The notes: a model not told the origin generated them from the sequence alone. Positions 39,304 to 49,911 are shown, numbered from the stretch's first letter. The stretch is DNA of 64,000 nt from Lachnospiraceae bacterium (GCA_021628825.1 JAJXRY010000001.1:1860001-1924000), one strand, 5' to 3'. Made by a program: numbers and translations.

Positions 39304-40736
39304 ATGAAAAAAAGACACTTTATCTGAAATTTATTCTTGCATATATTATTTTTCGGTTTTTTTCGGCTTTATGGTCGTTGCCACCTTCGTAAGCAGTATG
39401 ACCATGGAGCATCTGAAGCGTGAAAAAGCAGATGCATTATATAAGGAAGCAACACTGATTGCCAACACGTTTGCCTCTGACCTATACAACAATGAAACCA
39501 CTATGGAAAGTGTGCAGGATCAGCTTGATGCACTGGATGCTTATCTTTCGGCTTCCCTGTGGATTATTAATCCTTCCGGACGTCTGGTGCTTAGTTCCTC
39601 CGAACCAATTAATGTCGAAAACGAGATTGTCATTGAAAACTTTGATCCAACCATTACGGAAGGCTCCTATTATACCGTCGGATATTTCTTTGATACCTTT
39701 ACGGAGGAACAACTGAGTGTCTTTGCTCCGATTACTTCCGATTTCAAGGTACGCGGATATGTGGTCATTCACTATCCGGTGAGTAACCTTACGGCATCCT
39801 GCAACAGTCTGCTGAACATCTCCTATATTATGCTCATCATTCTGTTTTTACTCTCACTGATTATTCTGATTTTTTTTACAGAACTGGTCTATCTGCCCCT
39901 GCGCAAAATTACGAAAGCAACCGAGCAGTATGCTTCCGGTAACATGCACTATGAATTTCAGATCGACAGTGAAGATGAAATCGGATACCTTGGTGCAACC
40001 ATTTCTTACATGGCAGGTGAAATTGCACGTTCCGAAGACGATCAGAAGAAGTTCGTGGCGAATGTTTCCCACGACTTCCGCTCTCCCTTAACCTCAATCA
40101 AGGGTTATCTGGAAGCGATGCTCGATGGCACGATTCCCCCGGAGCTTTACGAAAAATATCTGAACATTGTTTTGAATGAAACCGAACGTCTCCGCAAGCT
40201 GACAAACAGCCTGCTGACCTTAAATAATCTGAATACAAAGGGTATGCTGTTGGATATCAGCCGCTTCGACATCAATACGGTCATCCGTAACACAACTGCC
40301 TCTTTCGAGGGTACCTGCAAACGGAAAAATGATTGCCATTGAACTCATCCTTACCGGGGACGAGCTTTATGTCAAGGCCGATGTCGGTAAGATTCAGCAG
40401 GTATTGTATAACCTCCTCGATAACGCCATCAAATTCAGCCATGAGGATTCCATTATTAAAATTGAAACCACCGAGAAGCACAATAAAGTATTTGTCTCCG
40501 TAAAAGACAATGGTATTGGTATTCCAAAGGACGAATTGAAGCAGATCTGGGAACGCTTTTACAAGTCGGATCTGTCCCGTGGCAAAGATAAAAAGGGCAC
40601 CGGTTTAGGACTTTCCATTACCCGGGAAATCATTCGTTCCCATGGCGAAAACATTAATGTCATCAGCACAGAAGGGGTTGGCTCGGAATTCATTTTTACC
40701 CTTCCGGTTGCCCCGGACGAAGAGGATGAAGACTAG
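39304..40736 (+). CDS. Sensor histidine kinase (frameshifted)
   Basis: This is a membrane histidine kinase of about 477 residues, partner of the preceding regulator. The order is an N-terminal membrane helix (LKFILAYIIF... MVVATFVSS), an extracytoplasmic sensor (about 130 residues, with SASLWIINPSGRLVL), a second helix (LLFLLSLIILIFFTELVY region), HAMP (LRKITKATEQYASGNMHYEF), H box (FVANVSHDFRSPLTSIKGYL), N box (QVLYNLLDNAIKFS), and G boxes (DNGIGIPKDEL, KGTGLGLSITREI). Frame breaks lie near 39313, 39350 and 40322 in A/T runs. The start at 39304 overlaps the end of the regulator region by 42 bases spacing. It probably belongs to the PhoR/WalK-like class. Confidence 0.9.
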
Positions 40737-40796
40737 CCTCTTCGCATAGATCAAAAAGCACCATATTTACGATTCATTACAGAAAGAAGGAAAGAC

Positions 40797-41309
40797 ATGC
40801 ATATTATTTTACATCAGCCGGAAATTCCGGCAAATACCGGAAATATTGGAAGAACCTGCGTTGCTACAGGCACAGATCTTCATTTAATTGAGCCGCTTGG
40901 CTTCCAGCTTAACGAGAAGTCCATTAAGCGTGCCGGCATGGATTACTGGGAGCACCTGAATGTTACCCGTTATATCAATTTTGAGGATTTCAAATCCCGG
41001 CATCCGGGTGCAAAAATCTGGATGGCTACCACTAAGGCACGGCATGTCTATACGGACGTTTCCTTTGGACCGGACGATTATATTATGTTCGGAAGAGAAA
41101 GTGCTGGTATTCCGGAAGAAATTCTGATACAATATCCAGATACGTGCATCCGGATCCCGATGTTACCTGCGATCCGTTCCCTAAACTTGTCGAATTCAGT
41201 ATCAATTGTTTTATACGAAGCACTTCGCCAGCAGAATTTTGAAAGCATGCAGCTTACCGGAGAGCTTCACCGTCTTCACTGGTCGGATTCTGCTATGAAA
41301 GCAGAGTAA
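40797..41309 (+). CDS. trmL: tRNA (cytidine/uridine-34-2'-O)-methyltransferase TrmL
   Basis: This is a 170-residue SPOUT methyltransferase, frame intact. Family motifs are ILHQPEIPANTGNIGRTCVA (motif 1), MFGRESAGIPEEIL (motif 2) and IRIPMLPAIRSLNLSNSVSI (motif 3, the trefoil knot). It methylates the wobble base ribose of tRNA-Leu isoacceptors, as the E. coli YibK family does. AGAAAGGAAAGAC precedes the ATG. It is co-directional with the kinase gene 60 bases upstream. Confidence 0.93.
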   Translation: MHIILHQPEIPANTGNIGRTCVATGTDLHLIEPLGFQLNEKSIKRAGMDYWEHLNVTRYINFEDFKSRHPGAKIWMATTKARHVYTDVSFGPDDYIMFGRESAGIPEEILIQYPDTCIRIPMLPAIRSLNLSNSVSIVLYEALRQQNFESMQLTGELHRLHWSDSAMKAE

Positions 41310-41340
41310 ATGCACGAATATTATACAATTGGAGTACCTT

Positions 41341-42759
41341 ATGAGACAGACTGAAATTTTAACCAAAGCAAAGAAGAAATTTATTGGAGATAAAGCCTTT
41401 TACCGTTATCTGATTTTCCTCGCCTTTCCGATGATTGTCCAAAACGGAATCACAAGCTTTGTCAGTTTTTTGGATAACATTATGGTCGGACAGATCGGAA
41501 CGGAGCCCATGTCCGGCGTTGCCATTGTGAATCAGTTGTTTTTTTCGTATTTAATATCTGCATCTTTGGAGGCGTCTCCGGTGCAGGTATTTTTCAGTGC
41601 ACAGTTTTTTGGAAAAGGGGACTACGAGGGACAGAAATATACCTTCCGTTTCAAGTTATATGCCTGTCTGCTGATTACTGCAATTGCCTGTGTGCTGTTT
41701 CATTTTCTGGATGAGCCGCTGATTTCCCTCTACTTAAGTGATGAAGGTTCTGTCGGCAATACCCGGCTTGCCCTGTCCTATGGCAAGGAATATCTTGCTA
41801 TTATGATTCTTGGACTGCTCCCCTTTGCTGTTTCCCAGACCTATGTAAGTACGATCCGTGAAACCGGCCAGACCTTTGTACCGATGGTTTCCGGTATTGT
41901 AGCGGTTATTATCAATCTGGTACTGGATTATATCCTGATTTTCGGTGCCTTCGGAGTCCCTGAGCTCGGTGTAGCCGGAGCTGCCATCGCCACTGTAATT
42001 GCCCGTTACACGGAATGCCTGATTGTTGTTATCTGGGCCCACCTCCACCTGGATAAGAATCCTTATCTTGTTGGTGTGTATAAAGGATTGCGCATCCCCG
42101 GATCCATTCTTGCCGATATTTTCCGTAAAGGACTGCCCTTAATGTTTAACGAAATGCTTTGGGCGGTTGGCATGGCTGTAATCGCACAATGTTATGCTGT
42201 ACGTGGACTTGAAGTGGTTGCCGCGCAGAATATTTCTTCGACGATTTCCAATCTGTTTAACATTGTTTATTTACAGCTTGGAAACTGTATTTCGATTGTG
42301 GTTGGCCAGAAATTAGGAGCCGGTCAGCTCGAAGAAGCAAAGGATGCCGACAATAAGATCATCTTCTTTGATGTGGCGTGTTGTGCCTGTATCTCTGTCA
42401 TTATGATCCTGCTCGGCGGTCTTTTTTTCCTGAAATCTATAAGACAGAACCCGGCATCAAGGCTCTTGCGAAGAACTTTATTATTATTTCTGCAATGGCG
42501 ATGCCTCTGTGTGCCTTCTCCCACTGCAGCTACTTTTACCCTGCGCTCCGGTGGCAAAACCATCATAACCTTTCTGTTTGACAGTGTCTTTACCTGGGTG
42601 GTCATGATTCCCTATGCCTTCGTTTTGTCACGCTTTACCACGCTTTCCATCACGATGGTATTTTTCCTTGTCAGCTTTACAGAAATCATCAAGGTCATCA
42701 TCGGCCTCTTTATGATTAAGAGTAATGTCTGGCTGCAGAACATTGTGAATTCTTATTGA
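41341..42759 (+). CDS. MATE-family multidrug/sodium efflux protein (two compensating frameshifts)
   Basis: This is a 12-helix transporter of about 472 residues. Family text includes LIFLAFPMIVQNGITSFVSFLDNIMVGQIG split over two helices, GVAIVNQLFF, and the second-half FRKGLPLMFNEMLWAVGMAV. The start at 41341 follows GGAG, so the TTG at 41329 is not used. Between 42430 and 42535 the frame slips and returns; the native text there is FPEIYKTEPGIKALAKNFIII. The substrate (drugs or cationic compounds exchanged with Na+ or H+) is not predictable. The stop overlaps the 3' end of the convergent tadA gene. Confidence 0.88.
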   Translation: MRQTEILTKAKKKFIGDKAFYRYLIFLAFPMIVQNGITSFVSFLDNIMVGQIGTEPMSGVAIVNQLFFSYLISASLEASPVQVFFSAQFFGKGDYEGQKYTFRFKLYACLLITAIACVLFHFLDEPLISLYLSDEGSVGNTRLALSYGKEYLAIMILGLLPFAVSQTYVSTIRETGQTFVPMVSGIVAVIINLVLDYILIFGAFGVPELGVAGAAIATVIARYTECLIVVIWAHLHLDKNPYLVGVYKGLRIPGSILADIFRKGLPLMFNEMLWAVGMAVIAQCYAVRGLEVVAAQNISSTISNLFNIVYLQLGNCISIVVGQKLGAGQLEEAKDADNKIIFFDVACCACISVIMILLGGLFFLKSIRQNPASRLLRRTLLLFLQWRCLCVPSPTAATFTLRSGGKTIITFLFDSVFTWVVMIPYAFVLSRFTTLSITMVFFLVSFTEIIKVIIGLFMIKSNVWLQNIVNSY

Positions 42760-43266
42760 CCGGATGATAAATCCTCATTCAGATTTTTCTGCTGCTCCTG
42801 TTCTTTACGTAGTTCCTTTTCTGCCTTGTTGCGGATGCGGAGCTCTTTAAAGAACTGTGTCAGCATATGGGAACATTCTTCTTCCAAAATCCCCCTCGTC
42901 ACCTTTTACCTGATGATTGAATTCGGGCATTTCCAGAATATTTAAGATAGATCCTCCGCAGCCCGCTTTTTGGATTCATGCTCGCCATAACCACTTCATC
43001 GACTCTTGCCTGTACAATCGCTCCGGCACACATCTGACAGGGCTCCAGTGTCACATATAACGTACATCCCTCAAGCCGCCAGTCTCCTAATTTTCTGCTT
43101 GCCTTATTGATTGCGGTAATTTCTGCATGCGCCAGCGTATTCTTGTCCGTATTCCGGCGGTTATATCCTCTTCCGATGATTTTTTTCCTTCATGCACAAT
43201 CACACAGCCAATCGGCACTTCGCCTAACGCGTAGGCCTTCTTTGCCTGCCGCAAAGCTTCCTTCAT
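42753..43266 (-). CDS. tadA: tRNA-specific adenosine deaminase TadA (two or more frameshifts)
   Basis: This gene is invisible to a simple frame search because of indels, but joined frames give a protein of about 170 residues starting MKEALRQAKKAYALGEVPIG. The zinc site is complete: TLAHAEITAINKA (HAE) and LYVTLEPCQMCAGAIVQARV (PCxxC). GGSILNILEMPEFNHQV follows. It deaminates A34 to inosine in tRNA-Arg(ACG). Breaks are near 43182 (A run after HEGK) and 42893 (GGG). The true start may lie slightly upstream, with TEQEK preceding the ATG. It neighbours the SRP RNA, and tadA-scr adjacency is common in Firmicutes. Confidence 0.88.
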
Positions 43267-43371
43267 ATACTTTTTCCTGTTCAGTTAATTGTGTTTTTCA
43301 CACAAAAATCTCCTATCTGTAACTGTTCAGAGCCATGCAAAATCTGATAAATATAATTGAAATATCTGCAT

Positions 43372-44145
43372 CTATACTCCGCTCAATCCACGCAGATGAA
43401 CCTTGCCCTCCATTCCCGGAATTCTGTTCAGGCTCTCTGCAATCTTCTTAATCTCTGCTTCCTTATAGGCATGAAACATCATGCCCTTTTCCACAGATCC
43501 ATCCATTTCTGCAATCAGTTGTCCACTGTCCTCAAACTGTTGTAAATAATAGGCAGGACTTCCGGCAATCCATGCGCAGATCTCCTGAAGATCCTCTAAG
43601 GTATGAAACTCCTTCACAACGGTTGTCCGGAATTCATAAGGAATGTTCGCATTTTTTTCAACAATTCCACAGACTGCTGCACCGCCTTCACCGGGAACGT
43701 ATTTCCGGATGTTTCTGCTATTGTTCTCTCTCCCATCAATCCTGTTGTTGCCTGATATTTCCCCGGCGTATTCTTGATATCCATTGCCACATAGTCAATC
43801 TGTTTCTTCCCGATCAGCTCCTCCAGCATATGCGGGTGTGATCCGTTCGTGTCAAGCTTTACAGCCAGTCCCAATTCCTTAATTTGCTGAATAAAATCCG
43901 GAAGATCCTGCTGAATGGTCGGTTCTCCACCGGTGATGCAGACGCCGGACAGAATATTTCTGCGTTTTTTTAAGGAAATCCAGAATATCCTCTTCCGTAT
44001 AATGCTCCTGCGTCAGAGGGCTTAATACCAGTCCTCCGTTATGACAGAACGGACAACGAAAATTGCAGCCTCCGGTAAATACCGTTGCTGCAACTCTTCC
44101 AGGATAATCCAATAATGTCGTTTTATTTAAGCCACTGATTAACAT
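43372..44145 (-). CDS. nrdG: Anaerobic ribonucleotide reductase activating protein-like radical SAM enzyme (frameshifted)
   Basis: This is a radical SAM protein of about 257 residues. The cluster motif is FTGGCNFRCPFCHNGGLVL (CxxxCxxC), with ISGLNKTTLLDYPGRVAATV at the start, ITGGEPTIQQDLPDF, KLDTNGSHPHMLEEL and the C-terminal IAGSPAYYLQQFEDSGQL. This is the NrdG2-type activase that installs the glycyl radical in class III ribonucleotide reductase. The nrdD partner is not in the window, so a different glycyl-radical target is possible. Breaks near 43970 and 43660 fall in T/A runs. Confidence 0.85.
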
Positions 44146-44158
44146 TGTATAACTCCCA

Positions 44159-44188
44159 TTGACAAAGAATCACAAAAACACATATACT
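44159..44188 (+). promoter_or_regulatory. Promoter of the SRP RNA gene
   Basis: A perfect TTGACA (44159-44164) and TATACT (44183-44188) are 18 bases apart, seven bases before the RNA 5' end. Confidence 0.85.
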
Positions 44189-44194
44189 AAATAG

Positions 44195-44415
44195 GTCTGA
44201 ACCGTGCAGCTTTTGTTTGTAAGGAGCTGCTATGGCTGCCCAGAGTAAGTGGCGTTAACGATTGGGTCTTACGCAATGGAAACTGCGAACCGTGTCAGGT
44301 TGGGAACAAAGCAGCACTAAGCAGAACCTTCCATGTGCCGTAAGGGTGCCTGATCTCAGTTAACTGCTTTGGTAACGCATAGCAGTTCCTTATGGACAAA
44401 GACCACGGTTTCTTT
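44195..44415 (+). ncRNA. ffs: Signal recognition particle RNA, large Gram-positive type
   Basis: The central part aligns closely with the B. subtilis scRNA: AGTAAGTGGCGTTAACG, TTGGGTCTTACGCAATGG, CATGTGCCGTAAGGGTGCCTG, and GTTAACTGCTTTGGTAACGC. The domain IV hairpin has the GGAA tetraloop and the asymmetric-loop strand AGCAGC next to GUCAGGUU. The extra 5' and 3' parts give the Alu-like domain, and the ends pair (GAACCGUG with CACGGUUUC). The RNA binds Ffh and targets nascent membrane proteins to the translocon. The boundaries are set from the promoter and the end pairing, uncertain by about five bases. Confidence 0.93.
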
Positions 44416-44434
44416 TATTTCCATGGTACTTATT

Positions 44435-46344
44435 TTAACCTCTTCGTGCCGCTTTCTTGGCATTTTTCATTTTGTACATTTCCTGATCGGCTACTTCAAT
44501 AATCTCTTCAATATCCAGATCCGGTGTTGGCTCCACAATGGTGTATCCCATACTTGCTTCCAGTGTATACTCATGATTCGAGGTTGCATTATAATTCTCA
44601 ATTCCGGTCTGAATCTGTGAAATATAATTCTTCGCGTCCGCATCCGTGTATCCCTTGGACAAAATAACAAATTCATCTCCGCCGTACCGCATCAGAAGTT
44701 CGCCATGCTTACGCACCTGATTCAGCACATTCGCCATAGCCTTAATATAAGCATCGCCCTCGTCATGGCCATACTGGTCATTGACCTTCTTTAATCCATC
44801 CAGATCAAGAAACAGTACAAATAGGGACTTACCACGTTCCTGTGCCTCTTTCACAATTGCAGAAGAGAATTTAAAGAATCCCGCACGGTTAAAAATACCC
44901 GTCAGTGTATCATAGACCCACATACGATTCAGTCTTTCAACCATCGCATTCATGACCTCCTGCTTCCGTACACTCTCCAAAGCATTGTCGATATTCATAA
45001 TAAATAAATGGAACCAGGAGCTGTCAATCAACAGACGGCTCTTTCCTAATACACAGTATCCGTAGGTTCTTTCCTGATAATGTACCGGCACGATGGTATA
45101 AAGCATACCGCCGTCATGCTCTTTATATTTCTCCGGAAGTAACTCATTCACATGAAAACGTCCATAAGTCTCAAAATGTCCATTCCGGTAAGCAATCGGA
45201 ACTGTCGCATCCTTCGGATACGTCAGTAAATTCATATTTCCGGCCTCTGTATTCAACTGAGACATAATATCCGTATTGATCGAATTGGTATTATATCCAA
45301 GACAAAGATAAAACTCCTCCGGATCTAACATAGCAACATATTTACGAATCTTCTCAAACAGATCCTTCTGTGTTTCCACACCGACAAAGTCTGCGGAGGA
45401 TGCCTTGATAATCTCGGTAAAGGTTGTGGTCTCAACACGATCCTGCGCAAGCTTCCTGCGAACCTCTGCAAAGTCTTCCTTCGTATCGCACTTACATCCA
45501 CAGCTCTCCGCAAACACCGGCCAGGAAAGCAGCTGCTCATTTCCAATCTTCGGCTTGCCGGCAATCTCGTCCATCAGATAAGTGTATGCCTTGCGTCCAA
45601 GCTCTTCCTCCGGACGCTGTACGCTCGTAATACGGGGAGCATGATTCTGTGCCTCATAAATATTATCATATCCGGTAATCATAATATCTTCTGGAATACG
45701 GTAGCCCCTCTTTTCAAGCTCATATAACGCTCCCAGTGCCATCTCATCATTGGCTGCCATTATCGCATCTGGCATATGCAATCCACAATCCTCAAAAAAC
45801 TCGACCGCCTCCATACCGCTCTTCGGATGGTAATCACCAAAAGTAAATGCGATGCTCCTCAACTTCAATTCCGTGCTCCTTCAAAGCCTTCTTATAGGCC
45901 TTCAGACGACCTTCTCCGTCAGAATTTCCCCCGAGGACCGGAGATAAAGTTAATTGTTTTCGCTCCATGCTTTTCAACAAGATGATCAATCAGCAACGTA
46001 ATACCATTGGCATTCTCCATCCCAAGATTCACCATGCCTTCAACCTCCAGGGTCAGATTCACACAAGGTACTCCGGCTTTATTTACATTCTGAACAATAT
46101 TCGCAATTGTCTCCGGATTATATAATGTATCGCCATGGATGATAACACCATCATAGCTCTTGAAATCGGGGAGTTTATAAATTTCCATCTCTCCGGTAAT
46201 AAACTGCGTTGTGGAATAAGACCATGCATCACAGCTAAAAACATAGATGTCGGTCTGATCCTCTTTCGCCTTCTCTATAATTCCATTAAGAATCCGTTTC
46301 TGACTGTCAAAACGGATTCCACCCATAATAACCGCAATTTTCAT
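44435..46344 (-). CDS. Periplasmic-binding-domain/GGDEF receptor protein 2 (one frameshift)
   Basis: This is a chimera of about 636 residues. The N-terminal LacI/PBP-type sugar-binding domain has no helix-turn-helix (KIAVIMGGIRFDSQKRILNG, YDGVIIHGD, DAIMAANDEMALGALYELEKRGYRIPEDIMITGYDN split over the strand). A middle ligand or GAF-like segment follows (DPEEFYLCLGYNTN, YTIVPVHYQERTYGYCVLG). The C-terminal GGDEF domain is complete: YDTLTGIFNRAGFFKF, LFLDLDGLKKVNDQYGHDEGD, LLMRYGGDEFVIL. It should make c-di-GMP in response to a small molecule, probably a sugar. There is no signal peptide or membrane helix. The single break (about 45925-45860) lies in GGGGG/AAA runs. It is a paralogue of 3651-5552. 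Confidence 0.87.
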
Positions 46345-46399
46345 AGCAATCCCTCTACTGTAAGATGGTTCTTTCTTACTATTTTTTTATTATACAATT

Positions 46400-47324
46400 C
46401 TATGACACGATTCGCAAGTAATAACCAAATTTTCCATTATTTGATTTTCCATCACACCAGAATTTTGGGAAACCAAACATCTCCGCAACAAGCTTTTCCT
46501 TCTCATAATACACACCGGGTACTCCTACTCCAAGCTGCTTCAGCTTTTCATCCGCCCGGAACAGGAGTAAATACCCGTAATTCATCAGTCCATGCACCAA
46601 AAAACTGTTTTGCAGGATATTCTTAATGGATTCTGGAAGTACTGCAAACTCTCCCTTATTAACGCGATAGACCTCTCCCAGCTCCCTGCAGGACTCTATC
46701 CTGTGACAGGATCTGCGCACCAGCTCCCATTCCTGATCAACCTCATGACCGCTGTCTTCTCCGGCTGTCTGACTATGTAGTTTCCTTTGCTGCTCCTCCT
46801 TTTCCTGTCTATCCTCCTCCATTTCACTCTCTGTAGCAGTAACCGGCAACTCCTGTTCTTCTATTTCATCTTCATTCGCATCTGCTGCATTTTCACTCAA
46901 TTCTTTCTCTCTACCTTCCCCTGTATTTTCCGATATTTCTTTCTCCTCCCCATGTATTTCTTCTCTATATTCTGTTTTATTCTGCGCTCCATCCACTTCC
47001 GGATTATATTCTTCCGATACTTCTATATGTTGCTGTGCTTTGTTGATCCTCTCATCATTCTCCTGCTTCTCTTGGCTAAATTCTCTCTTTTTGCCGCTCC
47101 TGTCCAAGAATGATTTCCTTCTCCCCAGATCTGCAGTTGCAATTCTCCTTCCCCGGCTTTTTGTAACCAGTGCCTCCGCTTCGCTTTCGTTCTTCCACTG
47201 GATTTCCATTGCCCACTGTTCTCCGTTCCGTGTGGGCCTGACACTTCCCAGCAGTTTTTCTTTTTTTCCCTGTTGCATTTCATCGTTTGCTGAATAAAGA
47301 TAATAATTTTTTTCTTACTAACAT
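46400..47324 (-). CDS. DUF6128-type protein with Glu-rich middle (one frameshift)
   Basis: This is a protein of about 308 residues. The N-terminal 60 residues form a basic beta-type domain (NYYLYSANDE, LLGSVRPTRNGEQWAMEIQW). The middle (about residues 75-200) is very rich in Glu, Lys and Gln and likely disordered or coiled. The C-terminal 100 residues carry the DUF6128 signature typical of Lachnospiraceae: ILQNSFLVHGLMNYGYLLLF, LGVGVPGVYYEKEKLVAEMF, GYYLRIV. The function is unknown. The ATG at 47324 has GGAG six bases upstream, and that site lies in the arm of a hairpin (47330-47378). An A-run indel lies near 47310. Confidence 0.65.
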
Positions 47325-47329
47325 AAAAA

Positions 47330-47378
47330 TCTCCATACAATGATTATAGTCTGTACTACTATATTCATTGTATGGAGA
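47330..47378 (-). promoter_or_regulatory. Hairpin over the start region of the DUF6128-type gene
   Basis: Perfect 14-bp arms (ATCTCCATACAATGA... and TCATTGTATGGAG..T) plus an inner 6-bp helix (TATAGT/ACTATA) form one long hairpin. On the minus strand its 3' arm contains the GGAG ribosome site of the gene starting at 47324. It may terminate the upstream transcript, control translation, or both. Confidence 0.6.
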
Positions 47379-47410
47379 AATCTTTCCCTGTTCTTTTTTA
47401 AATATAAACC

Positions 47411-48503
47411 TTAAATCTCATTCTGTGCTTCAAGATAACACATGTAATCATAAACCATCATGGCAATCTTAAAGGTAAGTGCATCATCAAAGGTGCGAAC
47501 ATCCAGCCCGGTTGCCTTTTGCAGCTTTTCAACACGGTATACCAGTGTATTACGATGAATGAATAACTGTCTGGAGGTCTCTGATACATTCAGATTGTTC
47601 TCAAAAAATTTATATGCTGTGGATATAATCTCATCATCCAGACTGCCCGGATCCGTGTCTCCGAAAAATCTCTTCCATAAAAATCTTGCAAAGATTTGTC
47701 GGAAGCTGATAAATCAGTCTTCCAATCCCAAGTGTCGCATAGGAATTCACACGTTTCTCCGCATAAAAGATCTTGCCGACATCAATTGCCATCATCGCTT
47801 CCTTATAAGACTTGGAAACATCCTTTAATTCCTGTACCATGGTTCCATATGCCACACGGACATTCGTCATGGCCTCAGCACTGATTGTATCCACAATGCT
47901 CTGCGCCACCTGATGAATCTCCTCATAGCCTTCTCCCGGCTCCAGGCTCTTAATCAGAATAACGCTATTCTCATCTACCGCAGTAACAAAATCTCCCGAT
48001 TGTGAAGAAAACATACTGCGTAGCAGTTCTGCAATTGTGCCGTCCTTTTCCTTATCTGCTTCTACCAGAAGTACAACACGCGGTACAGCAACCTCTACAT
48101 GAAGCTTCTTCGCCCGGTTGTATACATCAACAAGCAGTAAATTATCCATTAACAGATTCTGGAAGAAATTATTCCGGTCAAAGCGCTCCTTATAAGCACT
48201 CTGCAGCTGCTGTAGCTGGCTGACCGCAATCTTTCCCACCATATAGCTTTCATCGCCGTTTCCACGTGCGACCAGCGCATAAAGTAATTCCCCCTCTTCC
48301 GATACTTTCAAAAGATGATGAATTCCGATGACCTGACTGTCCGCAGGAGAAGCAATGAAATTCCGGATCATGTCTCCCGTAACTTCTTCATTATCAAAGG
48401 TAGAAACTACCTCGATCCCGTCTGCATCATAAATACAAAGATCTACTTTGGTAATATTATGAAGTTCTTCAATACAATTTGCCAAAACCTGAGTAGATAT
48501 CAT
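47411..48503 (-). CDS. CdaR/PucR-type transcriptional regulator (one frameshift)
   Basis: This is a regulator of about 364 residues. The N terminus (MISTQVLANCIEELHNITKV, then a PAS-like ligand part with VGKIAVSQLQQLQSAY) matches the sugar-diacid-recognition (CdaR) group. The C terminus is a PucR-type helix-turn-helix, NVSETSRQLFIHRNTLVYRVEKLQKATGLD split across the recognition helix. A T-run indel near 47672 separates the two. CdaR-like proteins activate carbohydrate or diacid utilisation genes. It lies between the DUF6128 gene and an MsmK/UgpC-type ATPase gene, both co-directional, so it may control sugar transport. Confidence 0.85.
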
Positions 48504-48596
48504 CTCTTTACTCCTTTACATTTTCCTCTGGCTCGCTTTCGCTAAGTGCTCTACGCAAAAGGGATGCCATAAGGCATCCCTCTCATATACATCATA

Positions 48597-49707
48597 CTAG
48601 TTTGTAATAACCTGCTCTGTTTCCTTATCGAATACATGAATCTTCTCAACATCGAAAGCGAACTTAACGGTATCGCCAGGTCTAGCTGTTGTACGGGAAT
48701 CAACTCTTGCTGTGATCGGGAACTCAGCCAGATCAAAGTATAAGTAAACTTCAGCACCAAGTAATTCATATACCTTAATTGCGGATTCGAATACACACTT
48801 GGATGTTTCGATGAACATTTCGGAATCATATACATCTTCAGGACGAATACCAAATGTAACGGTCTTTCCTTCGTAGCCGCCTTCAATCAGCTTCTTGGAC
48901 TTAGCCGGAGGAAGCGGAATGCTGCTTCCTGCAACCTTAAGGCTTGCAGTATCACCGCTTACTTCTACAGTAGCATCTAAGAAGTTCATCTGAGGTGATC
49001 CCATGAATCCTGCTACGAATAAGTTGGTCGGCTTCTCATATAAGTTCTGAGGGGTATCAACCTGCTGGATAACACCATCCTTCATAACTACGATTCTGTC
49101 ACCAAGTGTCATAGCTTCTGTCTGGTCATGTGTTACATAGATGATGGTTGTACCTAATCTCTGATGTAATTTAGCGATCTCAATACGCATCTGTACACGT
49201 AACTTAGCATCCAAGTTGGAAAGAGGTTCGTCCATAAGGAATACCTTAGGATTACGAACGATTGCACGTCCCATAGCAACACGCTGTCTCTGACCACCGG
49301 ACAAAGCCTTGGGCTTACGATCAAGAAGAGCTGTCAGATCCAGGATCTTTGCTGCTTCCTTAACCATCTTATCGATCTCATCCTTCGGTACTTTTCTTAA
49401 CTTAAGACCGAAAGCCATATTGTCATATACAGACATATGAGGATACAGAGCGTAGTTCTGGAATACCATCGCGATATCTCTGTCCTTCGGCTCTACATCG
49501 TTAACTACTCTGTCACCGATCTTCAGTTCACCGGAAGAAATATCTTCCAGACCTGCGATCATACGAAGTGTAGTAGACTTACCACAGCCTGATGGTCCGA
49601 CGAAGATGATGAACTCCTGATCCTTGATTTCAAGGTTAAAATCCTTAACAGCTTCGAATCCGTTAGGATAAATCTTACAAATATTCTTTTAATGATAAAC
49701 TTGACAT
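48597..49707 (-). CDS. ABC transporter ATP-binding protein, MsmK/UgpC type (one frameshift)
   Basis: This is an ATPase of about 370 residues for carbohydrate importers. Walker A is FVGPSGCGKSTTLRMIAG, the Q loop is VFQNYALYPHMSV, the signature is ALSGGQRQRVAMGRAI, Walker B is VFLMDEPLSNLDAKLR and the switch His is IIYVTHDQTEAMTLG. The C-terminal TOBE/OB regulatory domain (FGIRPEDVYD) is typical of multitask sugar-importer ATPases (MsmK, UgpC). No permease or binding-protein genes are adjacent, so it may serve several importers. The start MSSLSLKNICKIYPNGF at 49707 has GGAGG; one A is extra near 49692. A weak TAGTCA/TATACT promoter is at 49760-49788. Confidence 0.92.
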
Positions 49708-49759
49708 TTTTTTATTTGCCTCCTTAAAAAAATTGATTACGTCTTTAAAATCTATGTTT

Positions 49760-49788
49760 AGTATACATGAGATTGTACTTTTTGACTA
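49760..49788 (-). promoter_or_regulatory. Possible promoter of the MsmK-type ATPase gene
   Basis: Minus-strand TAGTCA and TATACT are separated by 17 bases, 53 bases before the ATG. Confidence 0.4.
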
Positions 49789-49911
49789 TGCCACTATTCC
49801 ACAAATATTTTTCTGTCCATTGTAAAAAGTGTTGAAAATCCAGTGGGTTTTCCGGTCGCCACAGCAAGTTGACTAAAAAAGTACTTTTTTCATAGGCAGA
49901 TTGTACATGTA

